The notes: generated from the letters alone by a model not told the origin. A stretch of 64,000 nt of DNA from Streptomyces lincolnensis (GCF_021173675.1 NZ_JAIHON010000001.1:1-64000), one strand, 5' to 3'; positions 8,514 to 17,973 are shown, numbered from the stretch's first letter. A program made the numbers and translations.

Positions 8514-9983
8514 ATGACCGACTCCCGAGGAACCGTGACGGCTGAGGCGATACCCGCGTCGTTGACGACGCTGCTGGGGTTCATGCGTGACGGAGTGGTT
8601 CTGATCAACCGCGACCGCCGCATCTCCTACCTCAACGGCGAGGCCAGTCATCGACTCGGGTTGGACACCTCCGTCCTGGTCGGAGAGCGTCCGTTCGTTC
8701 CGCCGGCATCGAGCGACACCGTCGAGGTCGAGTTGGACATCGACGGCGAGCCGTATACCGCCGTCATCGTGCGGGACGACACACGCTCTGTCGCTCTGGA
8801 TCAACGTCGCCTCGTTGCCTTCACCCGCACAACGGCTCGCGCGGCCTGCATGGGCTCCCTTCAGTCCACCCTCAACGCCGTCGCGGCAGAGGTGCTCAAC
8901 GTAACCGCGGCGGTCTCGTGCACCCTGACCCTCACGGACCCGGAGGCCGGCGAAACATGGATCGAGGGCGAGGCCGGGGTTCCTCCGGAACACTGGTCGA
9001 AGGTGCAGGCCGCCCTGCGTCTCGGCGCCCCCCTGCTCGCTCTCGCCGCGGCCAAAGGCCGCAGTCCGTACATGGAGCGAGACCTTCGCATGAGGATGCG
9101 GGACGACGTGCGGCTCGCGCCCTTGGCGCCCATCGTCGAGCAAGGCCACTGGAAGTCGCTGGTGGCGGTGCCCATGGTCGCGCGCGATGTCAGCCTCGGT
9201 GCGCTGACGGCGTACTACCCTGCTCCCGCCCATCCGGACGAGGCAGAGGTCGCGTTCATCAGTGCCATGGCCGACCAGGCGGCGATCGCTGTGAACACGG
9301 CACGGTTGTTCGCCGACGCCCAGGAGAAGGCCGCACTGGAGGAGCGCAACCGGCTCGCGCGTGACCTTCACGACTCCGTGAGCCAAAATCTGTACTCGCT
9401 CGTGCTGCAGGCGCGGGCAGCGCAGTCGACCGCCGAGCGCATCCAGGGTGCTGACGGCGCGATGATGAGGGAACGGCTCCAGACGCTGTACACCCTGGCG
9501 GAAGCGGCCCTCGACGACATGCGATCCGCGATCCTGCAGTTGCGGGAACCTGCGACCATGGGTGATTCGGGCCTCACCGCAGCAGTCCGCGAGCACGCGG
9601 CCGCGGTCGCGCGTCGAGAAGGCACCGACATCAGTGTTTCCATCCCGGACGAGCCGCTGTTGCTGTCGCTGGAGACCGAGCACGAGCTGTTCCGGGTGAT
9701 CTCGGAGGCTCTCACGAACAGCATGCGTCACGCGCGCGCCACCCATGTGGAGATCCGCATCATCGAACCGGATGACCGCAACGAGCTGGTGGTGACGGTC
9801 ACCGACAACGGCACCGGCTTCGACACGTCACGCCATCGCCCCGGTCACGTGGGCCTGGTGAGCATGCGTGAGCGCACTGAACGGCTCGGCGGCCGGCTTT
9901 TCGTCGAGACCTCCGGGGAAGGCACAACCGTTCGCGCCGTTGTGCCGTGCCGACGCTGGCCAACCGGAAGTGCCAGCCAATGA
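8514..9983 (+). CDS. GAF-domain sensor histidine kinase (NarL/LuxR-type partner)
   Basis: A 489-aa cytosolic kinase. A short PAS-like start is followed by a GAF domain (about residues 125-265). The HisKA_3 dimerisation helix has the phosphorylated His286 in RDLHDSVSQNL, and a HATPase domain follows with the N box (EALTNSMRHA) and G boxes (DNGTGFD, GLVSMRERTERLGG). The start is the ATG at 8514, with AAGGAGG seven bases upstream; earlier in-frame starts add unlikely sequence. No membrane segment is seen, so it senses an intracellular ligand or redox state. Its TGA overlaps the response regulator ATG. It is divergent from the ferredoxin/IOR operon, which it may control. Confidence 0.92.
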   Translation: MTDSRGTVTAEAIPASLTTLLGFMRDGVVLINRDRRISYLNGEASHRLGLDTSVLVGERPFVPPASSDTVEVELDIDGEPYTAVIVRDDTRSVALDQRRLVAFTRTTARAACMGSLQSTLNAVAAEVLNVTAAVSCTLTLTDPEAGETWIEGEAGVPPEHWSKVQAALRLGAPLLALAAAKGRSPYMERDLRMRMRDDVRLAPLAPIVEQGHWKSLVAVPMVARDVSLGALTAYYPAPAHPDEAEVAFISAMADQAAIAVNTARLFADAQEKAALEERNRLARDLHDSVSQNLYSLVLQARAAQSTAERIQGADGAMMRERLQTLYTLAEAALDDMRSAILQLREPATMGDSGLTAAVREHAAAVARREGTDISVSIPDEPLLLSLETEHELFRVISEALTNSMRHARATHVEIRIIEPDDRNELVVTVTDNGTGFDTSRHRPGHVGLVSMRERTERLGGRLFVETSGEGTTVRAVVPCRRWPTGSASQ

Positions 9984-10672
9984 GCACTTCATCCACCGAG
10001 GATGACCAGGTCATCCGGGTAGTGGTCGTGGACGATCACGTCGTCGTTCGACGCGGCCTGGCTGCTTTCCTCGACGAGACGCCCGATATCCGCATCGTCG
10101 CACAGGCCTCGGAGGGTTCGGGGGCACTCGCCGAAGTGCAGCGCCTGAAGGCAGCGGGAACCCCACCTCATGTCGTGCTCACCGATCTGATCATGCCCGG
10201 ACTGGACGGCATCGAGACCACGAAACTGATGAAGCACTACCACCCCGATGTGGTGGTCATCGTGCTGACCAGCTTTGGCGAAGCCGACCGCGTCCGAACC
10301 GCTCTCGCCGCGGGCGCGGCGGGATACGTCCTGAAGGACGCCGATGTCGACGAGTTGGCGGCCGCGATCCGGGCGGGCAATCGAGGGGAAATACACCTGG
10401 ATGCCGCCGTCACGCGCCACCTCACGTCCGATCCGACCCAACGCGCCGCGCCCGATGGGCTGACGGCACGGGAGTGGGAAGTGCTACGTCACGTCGCCGC
10501 CGGGCACTCGAACCAGGCGATCGCCGATCGGCTGGTCATCAGTGAACGGACCGTGCGCACCCACGTGAGCAACATCCTCGGCAAACTCGGGATGGCCTCC
10601 CGTACCCAGGCCGCTCTCTGGGCGCGAGAACAGGGCGTCGCATCCGATTGGGGCCGCGGGCTGGCGCGGTAG
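9980..10672 (+). CDS. LuxR/NarL-family response regulator
   Basis: A 230-aa two-component regulator. The receiver domain has the acidic pair in VVDDH, phospho-acceptor Asp69 (LTDLIMPG), the conserved Thr/Ser (VLTSF) and Lys (VLKDAD). A C-terminal LuxR helix-turn-helix follows (LTAREWEVLRHVAAG, then NQAIADRL and RTVRTHVSNIL). The ATG at 9980 overlaps the kinase stop (ATGA), giving translational coupling. The two proteins are therefore an obligate pair. Targets are likely the adjacent catabolic operons. Confidence 0.94.
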   Translation: MSTSSTEDDQVIRVVVVDDHVVVRRGLAAFLDETPDIRIVAQASEGSGALAEVQRLKAAGTPPHVVLTDLIMPGLDGIETTKLMKHYHPDVVVIVLTSFGEADRVRTALAAGAAGYVLKDADVDELAAAIRAGNRGEIHLDAAVTRHLTSDPTQRAAPDGLTAREWEVLRHVAAGHSNQAIADRLVISERTVRTHVSNILGKLGMASRTQAALWAREQGVASDWGRGLAR

Positions 10673-10719
10673 CGCGGTCAGCCTGACCACGTCGCACTCC
10701 GTGCTGCACCGCGCCGGGC

Positions 10720-11592
10720 CTACGACAAGTGCCCCAGCTCGCGCGACGCGGCGGTCACCGTGGTGTGCAACTCGGCGGCCACTTCAGCGAGGTGGTCGGG
10801 TGTTCCGGCACTCTCCGGGAGCGCCACGGACAGTGCGAGCGGCAGCGGATCATTGGCGGCGAACACGGGAGCCGCGACGGAGATGACGCCTGCAATGACA
10901 GCGCTATGGGTCACGGCGTGCCCGCGCTCACGGATATCGGCCCGGATGGCTGCGATGCGCTCCGCAGGCCATTCGCCCTCCCTGCCCCGCACCTCCTGTC
11001 CCAGCACCTCGTTGGTGAGGGTCTCGGGCAAGTGGGACAGATACACCCGGCCGACGGAGGAGGTGAGCAGAGGGAGCGTGGCGCCGACCCGCACCGTGAG
11101 TGGCAGCGGGCGGGTCCCATACGCCCAGCTCACCACGATCGGACCGCGGTCTCCCCACACCGCGACGTTCACGGAGTGGCCCGTGCGATCCCTCAGCCGC
11201 ATCGCGTGGCCGGCGGCGACCGCCACCTCGTTCGTACGCCGCAGCGCCTCCGCTCCGAGGCGACGCATGGAGGGCCCGAAGTCGTAGAGACCGGTCGCGG
11301 AGTCCTGGAAGGTCAGCCCGATGCGCCCAAGGCTGACGAGATAACGGTGCACCTTGCTCGGCTGCATCCCGCTCGCCTGAGCGATCGCCGACAGGCTCAG
11401 AGCACCTCCGCCCTCCTCAAGCGCCAGTAGCACCCGCATCGCGGTTTCAACCGACTGGATCCCCTGGCGTCCGAGCCCGTCGGACACGGCGCGCTGCGCG
11501 TCCTGCCCGTTCTCGGCTGGATCGGCGACCGCCACGGAGCTCTCCTCTGCATGCCGCCGGTGCATGAACGTGTTCAGCCTATCGGAGCCCAC
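10720..11592 (-). CDS. IclR family transcriptional regulator
   Basis: A 290-aa regulator with an N-terminal winged helix (SVETAMRVLLALEEGGG, then LSAIAQASGMQPSKVHRYL, about residues 46-85) and a C-terminal effector domain (PLLTSSVGRVYLSHL and a final VSVAAPVFA motif). The GTG at 11592 has AGGAGGG at good distance. An internal ATG at 11565 is the alternative. It diverges from the decarboxylase/maleylacetate reductase/hydroxyquinol dioxygenase operon, and an inverted repeat lies between them. It is probably the pathway-specific regulator responding to an aromatic acid or a ring-cleavage product. Confidence 0.92.
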   Translation of the reverse strand: MGSDRLNTFMHRRHAEESSVAVADPAENGQDAQRAVSDGLGRQGIQSVETAMRVLLALEEGGGALSLSAIAQASGMQPSKVHRYLVSLGRIGLTFQDSATGLYDFGPSMRRLGAEALRRTNEVAVAAGHAMRLRDRTGHSVNVAVWGDRGPIVVSWAYGTRPLPLTVRVGATLPLLTSSVGRVYLSHLPETLTNEVLGQEVRGREGEWPAERIAAIRADIRERGHAVTHSAVIAGVISVAAPVFAANDPLPLALSVALPESAGTPDHLAEVAAELHTTVTAASRELGHLS

Positions 11593-11675
11593 GATCCACC
11601 CTCCTGACGCCGTGGCCTGCGGTCTTCTCGATGGAACCGGGTGCCGACTCGCACTCGCCGGATGCGAGCCGTTGA

Positions 11676-11709
11676 TTCACCATTGCATAACACGTTACGC
11701 TTTGGTGAA
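11676..11709. promoter_or_regulatory. Candidate IclR operator in the divergent promoter
   Basis: TTCACCA at 11676-11682 and TGGTGAA at 11703-11709 form perfect 7-base arms around a second, inner repeat TAAC/GTTA (11688-11691 and 11694-11697). It lies between the IclR gene and the aromatic operon, in an AT-richer patch. The nesting of two repeats suits a dimer or tetramer regulator such as IclR. Binding is inferred. Confidence 0.55.
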
Positions 11710-11890
11710 ATTCGATAGCCTTCCCGTCATCTCGCCAGTCCGCACCCCGACGAAGGCCAGACCCGGCCGTCGGCAAGAGCCCACCGGCAGCGAACAGCCA
11801 CCTCATGCACGAACCCCGCCACCCCGTGGGCGACGTGCGCTCCGCGCGTTTCGCGCGCAACCACACAAGATCCACCGAGGAGACGCCGCA

Positions 11891-12877
11891 ATGAAGCTGA
11901 TCGCCCTCGAAGAACACTTCGTGACCGCCGATCTGGTCGGCCACGGTGCGTCCACCGCATCCATCGCCCAGCCTCACGTCTGGGCCGAGGCCTCCCGCAG
12001 GCTTCTCGATCTCAACGAAGAGCGCCTCGCCGCGATGGACGCGGCCGGCCTCGACATGCAGGTTCTCTCGCTCAACTCCCCCGGTATCCAGGCGGAAACA
12101 GACCCCGCCGCCGCCGTACGGCAGGCGACCACCGTGAACGACTTCCTCGCCGGCGTCATCGCTGAACACCCTGACCGCTTCTCCGGTTTCGCTGCCCTTC
12201 CTCTGCAGGATCCTGCCGCTGCGGCGGACGAACTGGAGCGTGCGGTGGCGCAACTCGGCCTGCGCGGCGCCCTCGTCAACGCCCACACTCATGGCACCTA
12301 CCTGGACGACCCCGCCCTCCGCGTTGTCTGGGAGCGCGCTGAGCACCTTGATGTACCGCTCTATCTGCATCCGGCGAACGGCGTCGACGCGGCCCACGTG
12401 TTCTCGGGCCACCCCGAACTCGTCGGACCGATGTGGAGCTGGGGGCTCGACACGGCCACCCACGTCCTGCGGCTCATTTTCGGAGGCGTGTTCGACGACT
12501 TCCCGAAGGCGAAGCTCCTGCTCGGGCACATGGGCGAGGGGCTGCCCTACGTGCTGTGGCGCTTGGACTCCCGCTGGGGATTCCACGCGCATCACGGCAT
12601 CGAGCTCAAGCGTGAGCGCCCCTCCGAGTACATCCGCCACAACCTCTACATCACGACCAGTGGCGTCTGCTCGTCCGCCCCGCTGCTCGCCGCCCTGCTC
12701 TCGATGGGCGCCGACCACATCCTCTTCGGCACCGACTACCCGTTCGAGGACATCGAGACGGCCACGCAGTTCCTGCGCACCGCACCGATCAGCGACGCCG
12801 ACCGGCTCAAGATCGGCCAGCAGAACGCCGAGAAGCTCCTCCACCTCACCCCCTCGTCCGCATACGCGGGCGTGTGA
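11891..12877 (+). CDS. Amidohydrolase_2 family decarboxylase (gamma-resorcylate decarboxylase-like)
   Basis: A 328-aa metal-dependent (beta/alpha)8 protein of the ACMSD/resorcylate decarboxylase group. The N-terminal MKLIALEEHF carries the Glu-x-His-type metal site. His in LYLHPAN (about residue 160), the LLGHMGEGLPY segment and Asp in FGTDYPFED (about residue 285) complete the metal site. GAGGAG sits 8 bases before the ATG. Its stop overlaps the maleylacetate reductase GTG. Next to hydroxyquinol-pathway genes, the likely reaction is non-oxidative decarboxylation of a di- or trihydroxybenzoate. Gamma-resorcylate is the best-known substrate of this arrangement. Salicylate- or dihydroxybenzoate-type substrates remain possible. 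Confidence 0.85.
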   Translation: MKLIALEEHFVTADLVGHGASTASIAQPHVWAEASRRLLDLNEERLAAMDAAGLDMQVLSLNSPGIQAETDPAAAVRQATTVNDFLAGVIAEHPDRFSGFAALPLQDPAAAADELERAVAQLGLRGALVNAHTHGTYLDDPALRVVWERAEHLDVPLYLHPANGVDAAHVFSGHPELVGPMWSWGLDTATHVLRLIFGGVFDDFPKAKLLLGHMGEGLPYVLWRLDSRWGFHAHHGIELKRERPSEYIRHNLYITTSGVCSSAPLLAALLSMGADHILFGTDYPFEDIETATQFLRTAPISDADRLKIGQQNAEKLLHLTPSSAYAGV

Positions 12878-13983
12878 GCAGAAGAGTGAGCGCATCCCTG
12901 ACATCCCCGGTGGTGTATGAGTCCTGGGGGCAGCGAGTCCTCTTCGGCTCGGGCACCGCCCGGGCTGACGTGGCAGCCGAAGTCGCGCGGCTCGGCTCGA
13001 CCCGTGTCCTCCTCATCGCAGGTCAGCGGGAAATGGCCATGGCCAAGGAGATCTGCCGGGACGTGCCCACCGTGGCCGCCTTCGGGCACGTCAAACCGCA
13101 TGTACCGGCCGACGTGGCCGACGCCGTACGCGAGGCTGTTCGTGAACACGCGGCCGACCTGCTCCTCAGCGTCGGCGGAGGATCGACGACGGGCACCGCC
13201 AAGGCGGCCGCGCTCACCACCGGCCTGCCGATTCTCGCCGTCCCCACCACCTACGCCGGCTCGGAGGCGACCCCCGTGTGGGGCCTCACCGCGAACGGCG
13301 ACAAGCGCACCGGCGTTGACGCCACCGTTATTCCCCGCGTCGTCGTGTACGACGCGACCCTGATGCTGTCGCTACCGGCACGCCTGTCGGTCACCTCGGG
13401 CCTCAACGCCCTCGCCCACTGCGTCGACGCCATGTGGGCACCGCGGAACAACCCGATCAGCTCGGCCCTCGCGGTCGAAGGCGTTCGCTCGCTGGCCACC
13501 TGCCTTCCGTCCATCGTCACCGACAGCCAGGACGTCACGGCGCGGCGGGACGTCCTCTTCGGCACCTACCTGGGGGCCGTCGCATTCGCCGGCGCCGGGT
13601 CCGGCCTCCATCACAAGATCTGCCATGTACTCGGTGGAGCGTACGACCTCGAACACGCCGCGCTGCATTCCGTGGTCCTTCCACACGTGGTCGGCCTGAA
13701 CCTGCCCGCGGCACCCGACGCGTCGCGCCGGCTCGGATCGGCACTCGGCAACAGCGCCGACCCGTTCGGTGCGTTGCTCGAGCTCTACGCGGAGCTCGAT
13801 CCGCCCGGTTCTCTGCGCGAGCTGGGACTTGGGGAGCCGGCACTCGATCAGGCGGCTGACCTGATCGCGGCACAGGTGCCGGAGTCCAATCCCCGCAGGA
13901 CGACACGCGAGGCCATCCGGGAGCTGCTGGAACGAGCCTGGCGTGGCGAGGCTCCGGTTCTCGTCCCGCTCACCAGCACATGA
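12874..13983 (+). CDS. Maleylacetate reductase
   Basis: A 369-aa iron-containing alcohol dehydrogenase-fold protein. It has the NAD-binding GGGSTTGTAK (near residue 98), VPTTYAGSEATPVWG, and the metal/catalytic His cluster GLHHKICHVLGG (near residue 250) followed by HAALHSVVLPH. These match maleylacetate reductases, which reduce maleylacetate to 3-oxoadipate with NADH. The start is GTG at 12874, overlapping the amidohydrolase TGA (GTGA). Together with the next gene it covers hydroxyquinol to 3-oxoadipate, the lower half of a resorcinol-type pathway. Confidence 0.92.
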   Translation: MSRRVSASLTSPVVYESWGQRVLFGSGTARADVAAEVARLGSTRVLLIAGQREMAMAKEICRDVPTVAAFGHVKPHVPADVADAVREAVREHAADLLLSVGGGSTTGTAKAAALTTGLPILAVPTTYAGSEATPVWGLTANGDKRTGVDATVIPRVVVYDATLMLSLPARLSVTSGLNALAHCVDAMWAPRNNPISSALAVEGVRSLATCLPSIVTDSQDVTARRDVLFGTYLGAVAFAGAGSGLHHKICHVLGGAYDLEHAALHSVVLPHVVGLNLPAAPDASRRLGSALGNSADPFGALLELYAELDPPGSLRELGLGEPALDQAADLIAAQVPESNPRRTTREAIRELLERAWRGEAPVLVPLTST

Positions 13984-14013
13984 GCGATGACTCCCCGACG
14001 AAGGAGCAAACCG

Positions 14014-14892
14014 ATGGCAGAGCAGAGCAGCGACCGTGCCCGGCGGGAACAACGGGTGACGGACCAGGTCGTCGCGAGCTTCGAGACGACCGACAACGAC
14101 CGGTTCAGTGAGGTCATGCAGGCACTCGTACGGAACCTTCACGCGTTCGTGCGAGAGACCCGGCTCACCGAGGAGGAGTGGAACGCGGCGATCGAGTTCC
14201 TGACGGCGGCGGGTCACATCACGACCGACACGCGCCAGGAGTTTGTTCTGCTCTCCGACGTCCTCGGCATCTCCATGCTGACCGTCGCTGTGAACGAACC
14301 CGATCTGGGCGAGGCCACAGAGTCCACGGTGCTGGGACCGTTCTTCGTCCAGGGCGCACCGGAGATTCCCCTCGGCGGCGACATCGCGAAGGGCGCCACC
14401 GGCGAGCCGTCGTGGGTCTACGGCACGGTGACGGACACCGATGGACGACCGATCCCCGGTGCACGCATCGAGGTCTGGGAGGCAGACGACGACGGCATGT
14501 ACGACGTCCAGTACGAGGACGGCGCTCTTGCCGGGCGTGCGCACCTTTTCAGCGACGACGAGGGCCGCTACCGATTCTGGGGGCTCACCCCCACGCCCTA
14601 CCCGATCCCGGACGACGGTCCTGTTGGCCGACTCCTGCGCCGCGCCGGGCGCTCTCCGATGCGGGCGCCGCACCTGCACTTCATGGTGACGGCGCCCGGC
14701 TTCCGTCCTCTGACCACGCACATTTTCGTATCCGGAGGCCCATACCTGGACAGCGACTCGGTGTTCGGCGTGAAGGAGTCCCTCATCCGCACCTTCGAGC
14801 GCCACCCGGCCGGCACACCCGCGCCAGACGGACTCCGTCCGGAGCGCCCTTGGACTTCGGCTCGCTTCGACATCGTCCTTGGACAAGCCTGA
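14014..14892 (+). CDS. Hydroxyquinol 1,2-dioxygenase (intradiol)
   Basis: A 292-aa Fe(III) intradiol dioxygenase. It has the N-terminal helical dimerisation domain (residues 1-100) and a catalytic domain with ligands Tyr163 (GMYDVQYED), Tyr196 ([12 protein letters not shown]), His220 and His222 (RAPHLHFM). The spacing fits the hydroxyquinol/catechol dioxygenase family. It cleaves benzene-1,2,4-triol to maleylacetate, the substrate of the preceding gene product. The ATG at 14014 with GAAGGAG upstream is preferred to an earlier in-frame ATG at 13987, which sits four bases after the reductase stop and lacks a ribosome site. Confidence 0.93.
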   Translation: MAEQSSDRARREQRVTDQVVASFETTDNDRFSEVMQALVRNLHAFVRETRLTEEEWNAAIEFLTAAGHITTDTRQEFVLLSDVLGISMLTVAVNEPDLGEATESTVLGPFFVQGAPEIPLGGDIAKGATGEPSWVYGTVTDTDGRPIPGARIEVWEADDDGMYDVQYEDGALAGRAHLFSDDEGRYRFWGLTPTPYPIPDDGPVGRLLRRAGRSPMRAPHLHFMVTAPGFRPLTTHIFVSGGPYLDSDSVFGVKESLIRTFERHPAGTPAPDGLRPERPWTSARFDIVLGQA

Positions 14893-15250
14893 ACGCGGTG
14901 GTTCACTCGACGGGCGTGCGCGCTGGTGCCTACGTCAAAAGTCGCAGGCAATCCCGACATTCAGCCCTGCACCTGAAAAGGGACTGAGCCTACCGTCCAG
15001 GCATGCATCACTGACATAACGCACTTGTAGAACGTGCCAAGTAGAAGGACCTGTCGCGCCAGCAGCATAGCTTGGCGCCGCAAGCTCGACACAGCAGGTC
15101 TCCTCGCCCTCATCGACGACTCGAACAGTTCATTGCGTTCGTCGAAGCCAACAGGGCAGCCCAGCCCTTTCCCTGCCACAGCATTCGTTGGCGCGGCATC
15201 TACATCAGGCCGCTCCATGGACGACCAGCGAGCAAGAGAGGAGCACACTG
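14893..15250. other. 358-bp intergenic region
   Basis: It lies between the hydroxyquinol dioxygenase and the two-domain VOC gene. Composition is mixed, with several short AT-rich patches near 14930-15050, and no coding frame with gene-like bias was found. It may hold a terminator and the VOC promoter, but I cannot identify either with confidence. Confidence 0.4.
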
Positions 15251-16222
15251 ATGGATTCCCCGATGAGTTCGATGCCCGTGATCCAGGTATCTTTCAGCAC
15301 CCTGAATCTTGAGGCCACCGCAGCGTGGTACCGGGAGGTCATTGGCTTCCTGCCGGGCGGCGCCTGGCAGGGAGTCACCGGGCCTGAAGCCGCAGCCTTC
15401 CTCGGCTTCCCGGCCTGCAACGCCGACCTGATGTGGCTGCTCGATTCGACCGATCTTTTCCAGCTGGAGTTCTTCCAGTTCAGCGAACCTGCGTCCGTGC
15501 CGGGAAGCCGCCGTCCGGACGACGCCGGATGGTCGTTGGTCGGCCTCTACGTCGACGACCTGGACGCAGTCCTGGCCAGGCTGCGTGAGGCCGGCTCTCA
15601 AGTCGGGCCGGTTCTCGGCGACAAGCCGGAGCGTCGGGTCTGTACACGTGATCCTGAGGGGGTATGGCTCGAACTGCGCGAACGCGTTCCGGGAGTTTCC
15701 CTGACCCGCACGATCCGGGATGCTCCAGTGACGACGGCCTTCGTCCGGGTCGTGGTCACCGATCTGGCCGGAGCGCAGAACTTCTTCTGCGACACACTCG
15801 GGCTGCGCGACACCGGCGCGGTACTGCACACGGAGGCCGATGAGGAACTCTGGGGGTCCCCGGCCACCAGCGCCACGTCCTGCGTGCTTTCCGCGGAAGG
15901 TTTCCATGACGGTCCCGTGATCGAGCTGGTGCAGTACGAGACCCGGGTTCCGCGACCGTTGCCGGAGGGCTACCGGGTCTCTGATCAAGGCATCCTCAAC
16001 GTCGCATTCGGATCCCGTTCCCCCGGGATCTACGACGCCGTTCTGGACCGGTTCCGTGCCAGCGGGTTCCAGCTGCACGCCGAACTCAAAGTCGCCTCGG
16101 CCCGGGGCCACTTTGCGGTGGGTGCCGAGGGTCTGAGCGTGGAGTTCCTGACCGTTCCCGACCTCGAGACCGAACAGCTACTCGGATTTGGCCCCAAGGG
16201 CACATTCCCCGAACCTCACTGA
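15251..16222 (+). CDS. Two-domain VOC family protein
   Basis: A 323-aa protein made of two glyoxalase/dioxygenase modules (about residues 10-145 and 155-310). Each carries a conserved aromatic or acidic end strand (VWLELRERV; LSVEFLTV). The usual first-strand metal His is not evident in either module (VIQVSFSTLNL; AFVRVVVTDL). It may therefore be non-catalytic or use an atypical metal site. A GAGAGGAG site lies 6 bases before the ATG. It follows the hydroxyquinol operon in the same direction after 358 bp, so it probably has its own promoter. The function is unknown beyond the fold. Confidence 0.75.
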   Translation: MDSPMSSMPVIQVSFSTLNLEATAAWYREVIGFLPGGAWQGVTGPEAAAFLGFPACNADLMWLLDSTDLFQLEFFQFSEPASVPGSRRPDDAGWSLVGLYVDDLDAVLARLREAGSQVGPVLGDKPERRVCTRDPEGVWLELRERVPGVSLTRTIRDAPVTTAFVRVVVTDLAGAQNFFCDTLGLRDTGAVLHTEADEELWGSPATSATSCVLSAEGFHDGPVIELVQYETRVPRPLPEGYRVSDQGILNVAFGSRSPGIYDAVLDRFRASGFQLHAELKVASARGHFAVGAEGLSVEFLTVPDLETEQLLGFGPKGTFPEPH

Positions 16223-16572
16223 GGAAATGCTGAAGGCTCGGATCCCAGGCGAAGCTCGGCAGAGCGCGATACCAGGCTGGACTTGGCGTCGCGCTCGTTC
16301 TCCGGTTCGCCCTGATCATGGTCGCCACTCGCGGCCCGGGCCGCGTCAGCTCGCCTGAGTTCTCTGACTGCGCATCAAGTCTGGTCCGCTTTCGCCGTCA
16401 CGGCCCGAGGCCCAGACGAGCACCCACGAGCAGCGCACCAGTGTCAGAATGGCGATCACTGTCGATAGGCACATGACCTTCCGGTACTGACACCCGTGTG
16501 CCTTTTGTAGGGCGTCTCATACTGTCGCATCATGGCGCTCCGTCCGACTGACAAGAATCGGAGAGCGCCTTC
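16223..16572. other. 350-bp region upstream of the azoreductase
   Basis: No gene is supported here. The last 100 bases are AT-richer and presumably hold the azoreductase promoter. A GGAGAG ribosome site lies at about 16560. I see no strong palindrome. Confidence 0.4.
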
Positions 16573-17220
16573 ATGTCCTATCTCCTGCACATCGATTCCT
16601 CCTCCCTGGGCGCCGACTCTGTGTCCCGGCAGGTCGCCCAGTCTTTTCGGGATTCGTGGCGGGGCCCGGTCGTTCACCGCGACCTCGGAGCCGCACCGGT
16701 GCCTCACCTCAGTGCCGCCGGCATCACTACTCGCAGCACGGACGAATCCGCACGCACCCCGGATCAGGCCGCGGCCGCGGCGATCCAGGAAGAACTGGTC
16801 GGGGAATTCCTCGGGGCGAGCGCTTACCTGTTCACGGTACCGATGTACAACTACTCGATTCCCTCGGTGTTCAAGGCATGGCTGGACCAGATCATGTCCG
16901 TGGGTACCACGATGGGCCTTCCCGATGGCCCGCCGGCCGCCGGCCGCCCGGCGTTGGTGATCTCCGCCCGCGGCGGCGGCTACGGCCCCGGGGCCCCCAA
17001 CCACGGCATGGACCATGTCATCCCGACGCTGGAGACCGTCCTGGGCCACCGGCTGACGCTCGGCCTCGACGTGCGCGTCCTGACCCCCGAGCTCACCTTC
17101 GCCCGCATAATGCCCCACATGTCGGGACTCATACCGCTCCACGAGGCGTCCCTGGCGGACTCCCATGAGCAGGCCCGCAAGCTGGCGGAAGCCTTCCAAG
17201 CAGCCCTGTTGCGGCTGTAA
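16573..17220 (+). CDS. FMN-dependent NADH-azoreductase / NAD(P)H:quinone oxidoreductase
   Basis: A 215-aa flavodoxin-fold enzyme of the AzoR group. It has an N-terminal beta strand with the FMN phosphate loop (HIDSSSLGADSVSR), the VPMYNYSIPSVFKAWLDQI motif near residue 95 that contacts the flavin ring, and the ISARGGGYG loop near residue 135. It reduces azo dyes and quinones by two electrons, which limits quinone redox cycling. GGAGAG precedes the ATG. It converges on a MarR gene, a common neighbour of azoreductases, which suggests induction by quinones or electrophiles. Confidence 0.93.
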   Translation: MSYLLHIDSSSLGADSVSRQVAQSFRDSWRGPVVHRDLGAAPVPHLSAAGITTRSTDESARTPDQAAAAAIQEELVGEFLGASAYLFTVPMYNYSIPSVFKAWLDQIMSVGTTMGLPDGPPAAGRPALVISARGGGYGPGAPNHGMDHVIPTLETVLGHRLTLGLDVRVLTPELTFARIMPHMSGLIPLHEASLADSHEQARKLAEAFQAALLRL

Positions 17221-17305
17221 AGGTCGCCTTCGCCGCACCTACGGGCGTCGCGGAGCCCGGCTGCGGAGACGAGACTGGAGCCGGCGACGCCGGCCCGCCG
17301 GATCC

Positions 17306-17803
17306 CTAGGGCAGCTCGGTGTCGCTGGCGTGGGCAGCGAGGTTGGTTTCGAGGTGTTCGAGGACGGCGAGAGTCTCGCTGCGTTCGACTTCGGTGAGAC
17401 CGCCGGTGGCGTAGTCCTCGAGGCGGGACCAGAGCTCTTCGACCTGTTGGCGCAAGGCGAGGCTGGCGGCGGTGGGTTCGACCAGGACGGAACGCTTGTC
17501 GCTGGTGGAGCGCTCGCGGCGCACGTAACCGGCCTTTTCCAGCCGCTGAATCGTGCGGGTCATGGTGGCGGCGTCGGCGCCAACGTGTCGGGCGAGGTCG
17601 GTCTGGCGCATCCGGCCGCGGTCCCACAGTTGCATCATGACCAGTTCCTGGGCCGGGTGCAGGCCGACCTCGCGCAGCACCTGGCCGGCGAGCATGCGGT
17701 GCAGGCGGGCCACCCGGAAGATCGCATGGCTGATCGGTCCGCGGCGTGCGGCCTCGGGGAGTTCACCGGTCTCGGAGACCTGGGGTACTGCCTCGGATTC
17801 CAT
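17306..17803 (-). CDS. MarR family transcriptional regulator
   Basis: A 165-aa winged-helix regulator. The recognition helix region is QTDLARHVGADAATMTRTIQRLEKAGYVRR and the wing contains STSDKRSVLVEPT (residues 65-110). Flanking helices form the dimer interface. AAGGCGG lies before the ATG. It follows the old yellow enzyme gene in the same direction after 170 bp and converges with the azoreductase. It is likely to sense quinones or phenolics and repress one or both enzymes, though none of its targets can be shown from sequence alone. Confidence 0.92.
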   Translation of the reverse strand: MESEAVPQVSETGELPEAARRGPISHAIFRVARLHRMLAGQVLREVGLHPAQELVMMQLWDRGRMRQTDLARHVGADAATMTRTIQRLEKAGYVRRERSTSDKRSVLVEPTAASLALRQQVEELWSRLEDYATGGLTEVERSETLAVLEHLETNLAAHASDTELP

Positions 17804-17973
17804 GGTGCCGCCTTCTGCTTTCTCCCGTGCGACCGTCTTTTCCGCGAGCCGCCCGCGGCAGCCGGCACTGGGGCCGGCTGCCGCGGGCGGGCCTTCGAGT
17901 CCGCTTCCTGGGAGCAGGGTATGTGCTGCTCAGGCGTGGCATGCCCGGCTGGCCCAGTTCCGTCTCCCAGCCG

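Noticed and set aside
8463-9746. 427-aa open frame on the minus strand
   Set aside because: Antisense to the histidine kinase; no recognisable motif.
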